Source: Bugula neritina | Taxonomy: Eukaryota; Bryozoa; Gymnolaemata; Cheilostomatida; Bugulidae | NCBI GenBank assembly: GCA_964035545.1 | Contig: OZ037765.1 | Coordinates: forward strand, 31,943,504-32,007,503 | Direction: 5' to 3' | DNA length: 64,000 nt | The notes under the pieces: generated by a model | Told to the model about the DNA's origin: nothing | Databases searched by the model: none | What the model saw: only the letters and a program-made list of their open reading frames with translations | Translations under genes and position numbers: made by a program | Shown here: one piece after another, positions 24,812 to 35,241 of the stretch | Layout of the letters: each line of letters opens with the position of its first letter | Numbering within the stretch: position 1 is the stretch's first letter

Positions 24812-25758
24812 ATGGCAGAAGACGGCACGGAGCTACCCATTCCACTGAACGAAGGTGAGAGAGATAATGTTAATATACCCGTGGAACCAGTAGTGTTAGA
24901 GGAAGTGAGAATTCCTAGAGAGCATGGTGAAGACAGATACCGGCTGAAGGCGCCCACCTTCACAGGCGAAGAAGCAGTGGAGCAGTTTATCCAAGAATTC
25001 CAAGATGTGATGGAAGTTGCACAGTGGCCACCAAGGGTGGCGTTGCTCAAGCTCAGGATGGCGCTGACGGACAAGGCTAAGCCGTACGGAGCGGGACCTG
25101 ACATAGACGGAATCTTTGCTTCTCTGCGGGCCCGCTTTGGCATCTCCCCATAGATGCGCGGGCCCGTCTACAAAGGCTGCGGCGTGATCCTCACACGTCG
25201 CTACAGGAGCACGCTGCCACGGTGTACCCACTAGCGCAGATCGCGTTCCGCGATCTGCCTCCAGTACACCGTGAGAGGTATACTTATGATGCCTTCGTGC
25301 AGTCCATCAACGACTTAGGGCTCCACCATCAATTCCAAGCGAGGGGAGTCACCACGGTCGAAGATGCACTTGCGGTGGGAGAAGCCTACCTCATGGCGAC
25401 TCATATGCACCGCAACCGCGTGGCCTCCCGCCAGGTGGCAACGGAGCACACTACTGCTCATACAGAACCAAACGCGGAACCCTCCGCGGTGGTTAATGTG
25501 AACCAGATGTCACTAGCATCAAAAGTCGCGCAGATGACTGACATGCTAGATAAACTGGTCGCCGCATTAGCTCCCCCAAGCCAGGTAGATGCCGCCCGTG
25601 AGCCTTGCGGGCCGCAGGTACAATCACCAGGCATGGGGCATAACTTCTGCTGGGGATGCGGAAGGCCAGGACATTTCCAGAGGAACTGCCCTCAACTCCA
25701 ACAAGGGTTAAACTACCACGGCCCGCAGATGTTCCCACCTCCTGCGGGCCGTCTGTAA
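24812..25758 (+). pseudogene. gag: gag (frameshifted) with CCHC zinc knuckle
   Basis: The ATG at 24812 opens a capsid-like frame (RLKAPTFTGEEAVEQFIQEF) that stops at 25153. The continuation, DARARLQRLRRD, lies in another frame from 25153 to 25758. The two halves form one Gypsy-type Gag interrupted by a one-base frameshift near 25151. The C-terminal part has a CCHC knuckle (CWGCGRPGHFQRNC, C-x2-C-x4-H-x4-C) that would bind the element RNA. The product packages RNA in virus-like particles. With this break the copy would make only a truncated capsid, unless the frameshift is a sequencing error. Confidence 0.8.
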
Positions 25759-27719
25759 ATCACCCAGGGAGGCCCGCGCGTCTGCCGCCCCGCTGGGCGC
25801 CGCGCGGAGATGCTGTGAAGTGGCGACCCCCGCGGCAAGTAGGCTCAAGCCACTCGCCGCCTGGGTCCTCTACGCCACTCCAACACCAACACGGATCCGG
25901 CAGACGGTTGATCTCAGAGCCTGCGAGGGAAACGGTACAGGCGCCGCAAGGCGTACCGCCCCAACCTCGGCAGCTGGTCAATAGTCGTCGCCAACCGTGG
26001 ACCCCTCGACCCACAGCGAGGGAGGTGCAACCACGGCACACACAGCTGCAGCCACACGGAAGTAGCTACTTCCTGCCAGGAAAGCTAGCCGGCAAGCCTG
26101 CCAACTTCCTCCTGGACTCAGGCTGCACCACCAACCTCCTTAGCCGTCAATTCTTTGACACCCTCAGCGCTAAGGTCAAGGACGGGTTGGCACCGTATGA
26201 GGGGGATCATGGCACCCTGGCAGACGGGTCGTGCATTCCCTTCTACGGCATTATTGAGCTGACTGGTTACATCCGTAACCAGGCCATCCAAGAGACGTTT
26301 AACGTCGGGCAGCTCAACGAGGACGCTATCCTCGGGATGCCATTCTTACAACGACACGGATGTCGCATCGATTTCAGTAAATCTGCGATGATCATGGGCG
26401 ACAGGGAGCTCGCTTGTGTCGATAAGTTTGGTCGTCCTCTAGCGGGAGCAGTGCAGGTAGTACGGAGCTGTACTATACCAGGCCACTCCCGGGCTACCGT
26501 CCGCTGCAGAGTAGACGGTGGCCAAACCTCTAAGTTGGGAGTTGTCGAAAGTACGCACTCAAGAATCCAACTTGCCCATAGCTTTAGCCGGCTTACGGGA
26601 CAAGGAGAGATCTCAGTGCAGTGCGTCAACCCCTCCTCAGAGACAGTAGACCTACCACCCAGGTCCATGCTGGGCCGCTTCCATCCTGTCCAGGAGGAAG
26701 CCATTGGACCGTCGTCGGGAGCTACGACGGAAGGTCCTCAGCAGAGCCCGTCTCAAGGGCGGAGGACCGTCCCAACCCACGCCTCCCATCCTCCAAGGAC
26801 GCGTGGCTACACAGGCAACGGAAAGCGCCAGGCTATAGCTAGGTTGCCACATGGGTACAGTGAGGCGTTCCGCCACACAGACCACGACGCCCGCCTAAGT
26901 AGAGCAGGCCGTCGTGAGGTATCACGGGCGGCGAAGACCGCCCCTGCTCAGCAACTCCAACAGAGGGCTGACACGCCCCCGGAGGCTGTCCAGAGCCTCC
27001 GCGCCAAACCTGTATGGGCTGGTAACGTTAGGGAGCTGCCGAAGCTCCAGGAAAGCCTTCCTGGGGTGGTAGCCGACGTGTACCGAGCGAAACAGGAAGG
27101 GCGACGACCCAGTAGTAGACAACGGCGACAGGGATGCGCCGAGTTACGGCTGTACTGTCAACGTTGGAACTCTCTGCGGGTCGGGCCAGATGGTCTGCTG
27201 ACCATGACCTTGGCCGCCAACAACAGACAACCAGCCAGGAAGAGGATCGTCTGCCCAGCTGCCATCCGCCGGGAGTTGATACAAGACACCCACGAGAAGA
27301 CTCACGGAGGAGTCCAAGGGGTGGTCACCAAGCTACAACTCCGGTGGTACTGGCCCAACATGGAGCGGGATATCCGGCGCAGAGTGAGACGGTGCGAAGT
27401 CTGCCAGACCAACAAGCATAGCCGTCTCCCTGGTGAAGCGGGGCGGCAGACGCATTGTGCGAGAAGGTCTTGGCAAGCGGAGACTGTCGTCCTGGCCGGA
27501 AACACCTCCATGACACCTCAGGAAGACTTGGCGAGGCGAGAAAGGCCACTTCCGTCCTTGAAAGTGCGCCCACCGCCCCCAACGTCAAGCCTGCCATCAC
27601 CACCACTTCCGGAATCAGAAACGGGTCCGGAAGTGCAAAAACCCCCCGTGGGAGGGGCTCCGCAAGGAGATACCAGCGTAGGAACAACCGTCACAAACAG
27701 GCTGGAAAACCACCCGTGA
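25656..27719 (+). pseudogene. pol: pol remnant: protease and integrase HHCC, no RT/RNase H/IN core
   Basis: A single open frame of 687 residues overlaps the end of gag in the -1 frame, the usual way Gypsy pol is expressed. An aspartic protease is clear: NFLLDSGCTTNLLS (Asp154) and ILGMPFLQRHG (about 225-234). Then comes the protease-RT linker (YSEAFRHTDHD, about 401-410). Near residues 440-450 the sequence jumps directly to the region that normally follows RNase H. The integrase zinc-binding domain follows: H546-x3-H550...C580-x2-C583, with LRWYWPNMERD. The catalytic core is also missing: after about residue 620 the frame becomes a proline-rich tail. I see no YxDD motif and no D,D35E core. 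The frame stays open across both deletions, so the protein could still be made. Confidence 0.85.
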
Positions 27720-28074
27720 GACATAACAATCCACGGGTGAGCACACCGCCTCCCACAGTGACGACGCCTCCAGGACCACACACTAGGCAAACCCCAGCGT
27801 GTCTCAGAGACTGTGTACGTGACCGCGGTACAAGCGGCAGTAACGAAAGTCTAGCGAGGTCTCGCATGGGAAAACAGGCAAAGAGACGTGGGAGTTGTGA
27901 ACACCACGGAAATCTCAACTTTTGCCTCGGCGGAATCTCACACGAGATTCATCCGCTGGAAGTGAAAAGCCCTAGTCACGTTTCACAACCACGCTGTCCG
28001 GTCTTTTCCTATGTTGATGCAGTCAAGAGTAGACGTGCCACTAAACAGTAATCATTTACCGCTCTCATTCCAAA

Positions 28075-29132
28075 ATGTCTTACTATTCTGGATTGAAGGG
28101 TGAGTTAATTATGTTTTTGGTACGATAACTAGACTGCATCAGTCAGCTTTAGCTACACTAGCTAGCGAGCTGGAGATTCGATAATGATAAACAGTGGTGG
28201 GAATACACGTCGACTTTGATTTTAAATAATCTGCCATAGCGAGTGTGTTCTCCATCAACTATTCATTAGCCTGAATCTCACGAGTGTAACTGAACAGAGT
28301 ACCGGTCAGGCTGTACACGCCGACGGTACCTCAGTGTATAATCTTTAACACTGCTACTCTTTCAGATCACACTCGAGTGACCACCTCCCGGTCACGGGAC
28401 CAGCCAACCTCTCTACCTATGGAAGAAGAACCTGTAATGGAGAACGGCTTACCCGTGGTGCTTCGTCGACGACACCGTTGGGTGTCACCCACGACGGAAA
28501 GGAGAATTGAGGAAGCCTGGGGACCCAGCGGACCCCACCGGACCTGCCAGGTCTGCTTCGAGGAGTGCCTGTCACACCGCTCCCTGCGTCTGCATGTAGA
28601 CGCCCATTTTCTACTCCATTTCTGCCCATGCGGGTTCCACGATGTATACCCGTATCCTGTGATAGTCCACAAGTTGAGCTGCTTCGCCGGAGAGGGCCAT
28701 ATTGTTGATGAGGACAGTTTCCCCCTGTACCTAGACACCATCAAGCCAGTCATCAAGAAGGCTATCACCCTGGCCGCACTAGCGTCAGGGTTCCAAGTAC
28801 TGCTGTTATCCGCCCGCCATAAGTCCCCTATGGTTCAGGGCCCGTCTCCTACCCTCGTCAACCCTAGCAACACCCCCGAATTAGAAGGAACAACAATACC
28901 CCCAATAACAGAGACTACTACAACACCACCAAGGCCTAGCCGGCTGGCTGATGTAGAAGAGCGGCTTGTAAAACTACAAGCCGAGTTTACACAACTGGCC
29001 CCTGACCTGCTGGATACGACGACAGGTCTATACCAGCTGAAGGACTCAGTGGGGCGACTGAAGAGGCGGCTACGTGCCCGAAAGGCTCGACACAGAGCAC
29101 GCTCGCTACAAGAGTCAGAGTCCACCCAATGA
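28075..29132 (+). CDS. Retroelement ORF3: zinc-finger/coiled-coil protein from a spliced RNA
   Basis: The long frame runs 28377-29132. Upstream, ATG at 28075 starts MSYYSGLK. A GTGAGT donor at 28100 and a CTACTCTTTCAG acceptor ending at 28365 join it in frame, giving about 263 residues with a 266-bp intron. The protein has a C2H2 finger (CQVCFEEC...HVDAH) followed at once by a second metal-binding cluster (CPCGFHD...HKLSC), giving C-x2-C, H-x3-H, C-x-C, H-x3-C in order. Then come a moderately hydrophobic stretch (ITLAALASGFQVLLL), a T/P-rich linker, a coiled coil (RLADVEERLVKLQAEF onward) and a very basic tail (RLKRRLRARKARHRAR). It sits where an env would be, but I see no signal peptide or fusion peptide. 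The function is unknown; nucleic-acid binding is the simplest guess. Confidence 0.7.
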
Positions 29133-29416
29133 GTATGCCTGGGGTAGGCACCTTTCGTTGAGCTGTATTTCGTCTGGAAAGTGACGAGTGCTCCGACATT
29201 GGCCCGCGTGCTGGTAAGCACCCTCTCTCTTTATAGCTGACTAGATGTGTGTGTTCGATCACCCTGTTTACTTCTGTATATAAATGTTGTCGTACTCAAC
29301 TATTTCTCTTCTTCCTTTTTGTGTGTTTACTTATGTATGTTTTTCTTTTTGGATTATTGTATTGTTTTTCTTTATGTGTTTTTTTGTATTGTGTTATCAG
29401 AAAGTAGGGCTTTCTG

Positions 29417-29429
29417 CTGGGGGGGGCGG
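29417..29429 (+). other. Polypurine tract
   Basis: A G-rich run (GCTGGGGGGGGCGG) abuts the 3' LTR. It fits the primer site for plus-strand DNA synthesis. Confidence 0.75.
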
Positions 29430-29782
29430 TGTAGTGAGTCATGCAAAGTACAAATACGGGAATCGCCCGCTCTCCGTGCTGGGAATACTAAGACCCTTAT
29501 GTAGCAACCAATTAGCAGCACCGGAAGATATGCTTCCGACTCACGTGACACTTCCCGGGCTATTGACAATTGATCACGTTGTTGTAAGCGGAGGCTTGAA
29601 GTAGAAGCATGTGTTAGTAGTTGACTGATGTATAGGATAATTTGATGTGATGTTTACTTTATGTTTTATTGTGGATAATAAATATAATTACTCGACAGCT
29701 ACCCTAGTAATTGCTAGTAGAATAGCCAACTAAGTATACGCAAGTAGATAACTCACGCACAGTAATTGCACGAATTACTACA
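29430..29782 (+). repeat. 3' LTR
   Basis: 353 bp, the same length and ends as the 5' copy and about 99% identical by eye. That implies recent insertion. Confidence 0.95.
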
Positions 29783-32700
29783 ATACTTAACCTAAAAGTA
29801 AAACTGTAAGTTGCCAGTAGCAGTCTTGAGCAAGTAAGTAATACTAACTAAAAATTCAAGTGCAAGACTAATTCAAAGTGAAAGCATAAACTTAGAGTTA
29901 AAGACAGTTCGAGTTCAACTTCAAGTTTAAGTTCCAGTTAAATTTTAATATTAATACTAATACTAAGCCTAATACTAATAGTAATAGTTATAGTTCATAC
30001 TTTAAGTTTATTTATATTAGTTGGTTTGTAATGGCCACAAATGCATTTTTGTGTGTAGCAGTATTATAGCTCATAGAATGTTAAGCAATAAGCTAACGCA
30101 CATAATTCAAACAATATTTTCAAACATTTGTTTAATATGATAGAGTCAGCTATTGGTAAACATTACAGAAAACATCAAAACTTATTTTTGCTTCAAAACC
30201 GCTCAGTCTCTTAAGACGCCATTTATAAACAACTTTCCGTGATTGCTGATGATTGGTCATTCATTGCTTTGCTGGCAAATCGAACGCCAGCTATCATATC
30301 TATAATTTTGGTTGCCATCTTTGGAGAAAAATTCGCGCAGCTGATCCCATTCATAATTTCATATCACTCATTATCATAAAATTTTCAATTATAATAATAT
30401 TTGGATAGTATTAAAATTAATTCTTTTCTTAAGCTTGATTTTTACCTTTGCCGTGCCTTATTTCTTCAATCAACCTCAACTTGTATACTCATATCAGACT
30501 CAGTCATATCATTACTGATTACTATTAGTATTACTATTAGATTTAGTATTACTATTAGTATTAGTATTAGTATTACTATTAGTATTACTATCACTATGTC
30601 TATTACTTTTGCTATTAGTATTACAGTAATACTATTAGTGTTAGTATTACTATTAGTATTACTATTAGTATAAGTATTAGTAATACTAATAGTAATACTA
30701 ATACTAATAGTTATACTTATACTTATAGTAATACTAATAGTATTACTATTAGTATTACTATAAGTATAACTATTAGTATTAGTATTACTATTACTATTTG
30801 TATTAGTATTACCTTATTAGTTATTAGTATTACTATTAGTATTAGTACTATTATTACTATTAGTATTAGTATAACTTATAATATAAGTATTAGTGTTACT
30901 ATTACTGTATTAGTATTACTATTAGTATTACTATTACTATTACTGTCATAGTATTGCTCTATTAGTATTAGTATTACTATTACTAATACTATTGGTATTA
31001 CTAAATACTATTAGTATTACTGTTAGTATTACTATTAGTATTAGTAGTATTACTATTACTGTTACTATTAGTAGTAATACTATTACTATTACTATTAGTA
31101 TTAGTAGTAATACTATTAGACTTAGTATTAGTATAACTATAAGTATTAGTATTACCGTTACGATTATCAAATATTAATTATTATTATCACGTTGAATTGA
31201 TTATAATTATATTGATAATAATAATTGAATGACATTGAGTTTGACAGTTATGTTTATTTATATTAATATTGATAATAATCATAATGAATAATATCAATCT
31301 TTTTATCATCAGATCATAATGATCCCCATAGTCATTTTGATTTCTTTTTATATCATAATCCATTATTTATTCATTATCATTGAGTTTGACATTATTATAA
31401 TGATTAAATTTATGATTTATAATTATCGTTATGTCTATCAGAAACTTAAAGTTCAAGTGATTATTCTTAGCCTTATGATTATCATAATCATTATTCAATC
31501 CCATGATCATTCTCATGGTATTAAATTTCAATTCCGGCTAAGAGTAAGACTAATAGTAATACTTATTTATATTACTCATAGTAAATGTAATACTTATAGT
31601 TATATAGTATATACTAAATATGTGATCCTCATATTCCTAACTTATACTTTACTAAATAATAAGTATTATGAATCCTGATGATAATACTATAGATTTGCTC
31701 TTAGATTAACACCAAAAGTTAGAGTAACACTAACTGTAAGTAGAGTCTATAAGATTAAGTGTAACTCAATATATTTAAGTCATGTGACTAAATCAAGTCG
31801 TTAAGTGATAACTATTAGTGTTACTAGGCCTATTACTATTAGTATTAGTATTACTAAAATTAAAATATTAATTTAGTTTTATCTTTTCGGCATCAATATC
31901 GACTATCGTTATTGTATTAGTTTTACTCATAGTTATACTTATTAGTTATTCTTAATAATAATTTAGCTAACGTGAAAAAGATTTAGAATGTAGATTATCT
32001 AACCTTCAAGTTTAAGTATCTGACTTAAAATTATCTTCAATGGTTACAGTTACCCATAAACTTATCTAAATACTTGATCTAATTATGGCATTAATATTGC
32101 AGTTACAGATAGTGAGTTACTGATGCTGACAGAGTTACATTTACTTTTAGACTTATTTAGTAACTACGTTGCTGTTAGTCATAATGATTGTGTTATACAC
32201 ACCTGGTTCTTGTCTTAGATTTGAGTTTTGTCTTTGAGGTTTGCAATCACATTTAACACAGCTTATTTTTAAAACTTTCTAGTTTTACTGTAACATTTCT
32301 CTTCATTTTTCTTTTAAAGCTAGTTAGTTGTTGTTGTTCGCCTTTTAATATTAATCGGCTGGTATTTATTATTTTATAATTTTAGCATTAGTAATAAAAA
32401 TGCATGCCCTTTTAAGATCTATTACCCTACCTCACTGTTTTTAGTTATACATACTTTAACAGTAAACTAATGCTATATTTCATCTTAGAACTAAATACAT
32501 TATTCGAATGGAGTTGCCATTCATGGAGGAAAACAGTGTCATTCAAATGAAACCACCATCCATACTAGCTAAAATCCCATTGGAATTTGCCTTTGTTTGG
32601 ATTATAGATTTTTATTCTAGACACGTGTACAGATTTAGATATAGATATAATGTAGATGTAGATATGTATTTACATATTGTTTACTTGAGTAACTAACAAC

Positions 32701-32933
32701 ATACTGCATTCGCTATGTGTTTGTATCTGTGCAGAAGTTTGTAGTCAAGAAATTTAAATGGTTTGTCTACCAGTCATGTCTTTTATTCTGTGTTTACAGG
32801 CTGTATGTTTCATATATTTATAAGATTTGCTAAACCAGCATACAGTCCAGCAATGAAACTCTTGAAAAATTTACACTTTTTAATACAGCCTATTTCGAAA
32901 TCCAGGCTCATATTTAGTTTCATCTGATTGTAG
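29783..32933. other. AT-rich intergenic DNA upstream of SF3A2
   Basis: This is dominated by the 30.5-31.2 kb satellite and related AT-rich sequence. No ORF has a recognisable domain. The end may contain a 5'UTR intron of SF3A2: CTGATTGTAG ends at 32933, an acceptor-like site 22 bp before the start codon. Confidence 0.5.
30510..31170. repeat. ATTAGT/ATTACT satellite array
   Basis: About 660 bp of nearly pure mixed ATTAGT, ATTACT, AATAGT and AATACT units. Both orientations occur side by side (see 30655-30740), so blocks are self-complementary and can fold back. Confidence 0.85.
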
Positions 32934-32955
32934 GGCTGGTGGTTGGAGTCTCGCA

Positions 32956-33912
32956 ATGGATTTTCAGAACCGTGCAGGTGGAAAGACCGGTACAGGAGGT
33001 GTGGCCTCTGCTTCTGATGCTAACAGAGAGCGCCGGGAGCGACTGCGTCAACTTGCTCTTGAAACGATTGACATTAATAAAGATCCATATTTTATGAAAA
33101 ATCATTTGGGTTCTTATGAATGTAAACTGTGTTTGACATTGCATAACAATGAAGGGAGCTACCTAGCACATACGCAGGGGAAGAAGCATCAGGCTAATCT
33201 TGGTCGGCGAGCTGCTAAAGATGCCATGACGGCGCCAGCTCAACCTGCCCCGGAGAAAATTAAAATCGATCCGAAAAAGTTTGTCAAGATTGGTCGTCCT
33301 GGCTACAAAGTAACCAAGCAGAGGGATCCGGCCACAACCCAACAGAGTCTGCTGTTCCAGGTGGACTACCCGGAGATAGTGGAGGGTGTGATACCCAGAC
33401 ATCGGTTTATGGCGGCATACGAGCAGAAAATGGAGCCCCCAGACAGGCAATGGCAGTATCTGTTGTTTGCTGCCGAGCCTTATGAGACCATTGCATTCAA
33501 GGTGCCTAGCAGAGAGGTGGACAAAGACCCCCATAAGCTCTGGACGCATTGGAACAAGGAAACCAAGCAATTCTTCTTGCAGTTTGCTTACAAAGTAGAA
33601 TCACAGAAGTCTGAAGAAGAAGCTCGAACCGTTCCACCTTCCTCATTACCAGCAGCCAACATGGCAAGACCTCCACCACCTCCCATACCTGGGATGAGAC
33701 CACCACCTCCAATGGAGGGCATCCGTGGACCACCTCCACCAATGATGAGAGGTCCTCCACCACCCATGGGGATGCCTCCTCGCCCTCCGCCAATGGGGAT
33801 GCCCCCTCCTCCTCGTGGACCCATGCCTCTTCAAATGGCCTCAAGAATGTCAATGCCTCCTCCACCACCATCTCGTCTCCCTGCGCCTCCACCTCCCCCA
33901 GTAGTCAGCTGA
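32956..33912 (+). CDS. SF3A2: Splicing factor 3A subunit 2 (SF3a66), intronless
   Basis: An uninterrupted 318-residue frame. Its first ~220 residues are nearly the same as the human protein: MDFQNRAGGKTGTGGVAS, ETIDINKDPYFMKNHLGSYE, the matrin/U1-type zinc finger C56-x2-C59-x12-H72-x5-H78, then PRHRFMAAYEQ and KLWTHWNKETKQFFLQF. The tail (from about 226) is proline-rich, with PPPPP and GMPP runs, and is shorter than in mammals. It is a subunit of SF3a in the U2 snRNP, needed for branch-site recognition in the nucleus. The start codon matches the family N-terminus exactly. AATAAA lies at 34031. There is no coding intron, unlike in vertebrates. With its own polyadenylation signal, no A-tract and a possible 5'UTR acceptor, it looks like the working gene rather than a dead retrocopy. 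Confidence 0.97.
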   Translation: MDFQNRAGGKTGTGGVASASDANRERRERLRQLALETIDINKDPYFMKNHLGSYECKLCLTLHNNEGSYLAHTQGKKHQANLGRRAAKDAMTAPAQPAPEKIKIDPKKFVKIGRPGYKVTKQRDPATTQQSLLFQVDYPEIVEGVIPRHRFMAAYEQKMEPPDRQWQYLLFAAEPYETIAFKVPSREVDKDPHKLWTHWNKETKQFFLQFAYKVESQKSEEEARTVPPSSLPAANMARPPPPPIPGMRPPPPMEGIRGPPPPMMRGPPPPMGMPPRPPPMGMPPPPRGPMPLQMASRMSMPPPPPSRLPAPPPPPVVS

Positions 33913-34030
33913 AGTGTTCCCACTTTACTTTGATATTCATAATGTAGCCGAACTTTTTATTGTATTTGTACATGTATAAGAATTCAACGGCTGCCATGCC
34001 TTTTCTTGTAAATGATTCTTCATATTTACT

Positions 34031-34036
34031 AATAAA
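34031..34036 (+). terminator. SF3A2 polyadenylation signal
   Basis: AATAAA lies 119 bp after the SF3A2 stop codon. No long A-tract follows. Confidence 0.7.
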
Positions 34037-35241
34037 TTTAACATTGCTCTTACTACTGGTCTAATATTTTGTTTGCAACAGGTTACAGTATTCTTTTCTT
34101 TTTTCCTATATATCAATATGCAGTTTTAATATAGCAATGTAAATGGGAATTCGCCAAAAATACAGTCTGTTCTAGAAGTGTAAGTTTCTCTGGTACTTTA
34201 TGCCAACTATAGGAATCTCTTGTCTTAACTTACCTTGCATTTACAAGTGAGTTCTTGAATTTCATTCCTATTACATAATCATCACAGAATATTAATGCAT
34301 TCGAATGGGCATCCGTTTTCATGGTGTTTTTGTGACTGGAACATCCAACCTGTTGATGCATGCCATTTGTTGGATATGCCATTATAAATCATGTGGAAAT
34401 GCAATTAAATATTCAGATGGTTCAACTTGCACACCCTGACAAAATAGAATGCCATCTTATACAGCAGCAGTTGCATGCTGTTACAAATGGGGGAAACTTG
34501 CAAAATTGCTGTTTCTGAAAAACTGCTTTTTGCACCTATCATGTGAAAATGTGTGAAGTGCAATACCTACACATTAACTTGAAACACTTGAAAATATCAA
34601 GTGTGTATCATGCAATACTGTATTATATAATATATCATTAGCTAGTTTTAACCCGCATCATTATAGCGACTAATTTGTGATGATATTTGGAATTACCTGT
34701 AAGCTAATATGTCATTTAGTTTAGTAATTGTACATATTAGGCTAAGTGTTATGGTGACTTTAGTTTTACATAGTTTAAAAAAAAACTGCTATACAAGTTA
34801 AATTCTTGAAAGGTAATGATTTTGTTTTGAAGGTATCAGAGAAAATGTCTGAAATATTCATATTGCATGCACGATAACAATCTAGTTATAAGGTTATTGG
34901 TACCTAAAACTGAATAACCTGGTGAATATTTATGCTGTTAGTATAGACTATAGATAGAACAATAGTCCTGGTGATTCATGAAAGTCTTATTCAAAGTTTC
35001 ATTATTTTTGCTAGTCAAACAAGCTTGATTGATTGAACTTGGTTTAACAATGCTGCACTATAACTAGTATGATACTTTCAGCATTTCAAATTTTTCTATA
35101 AACTAGGAAAGAAGATAGGCAAGTTGAGATGTTAGGACATATATTATTATGAATGCATTTAAAAAATATAACATTGAAAACAAAAGATTAGGTAAGAAAT
35201 ATATATTTTAAAATGTTGGACTTTGAACAACTATACTAAAC
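34037..35241. other. Non-coding gap between SF3A2 and the first zinc-finger gene
   Basis: AT-rich sequence without a recognisable gene. The 3'UTR of the minus-strand zinc-finger gene should lie in its right end. Confidence 0.5.

Larger units (their letters stand above)
24424..29782 (+). mobile_element. Non-autonomous Ty3/Gypsy LTR retrotransposon
   Basis: A 5,359-bp element bounded by two 353-bp LTRs with TG...CA ends. It holds a gag region with a CCHC knuckle, a pol ORF with protease and the integrase HHCC domain, and a third ORF after an intron-like gap. A G-rich polypurine tract sits before the 3' LTR. Reverse transcriptase, RNase H and the integrase catalytic core are absent. The interior is much richer in GC than the host DNA. 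No target-site duplication is visible (left flank AATGG, right flank ATACT). Confidence 0.92.

Noticed and set aside
27455-28051. 198-residue ORF overlapping the pol end
   Set aside because: Its first half is a shadow of pol in another frame. The second half is basic and low in complexity with no motif. It could hold a displaced pol tail, but I cannot support that.
28075-29132. ORF3 as a retroviral-type envelope
   Set aside because: No signal peptide, fusion peptide or C-terminal membrane anchor is visible; zinc fingers and a basic tail argue against it.
24400-29800. Target-site duplication of the LTR element
   Set aside because: The flanks (AATGG and ATACT) do not match, so I do not claim one.
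30401-31678. ORFs rich in I, S, T, L and V in the satellite region
   Set aside because: Composition artefacts; no domain, no splice support.
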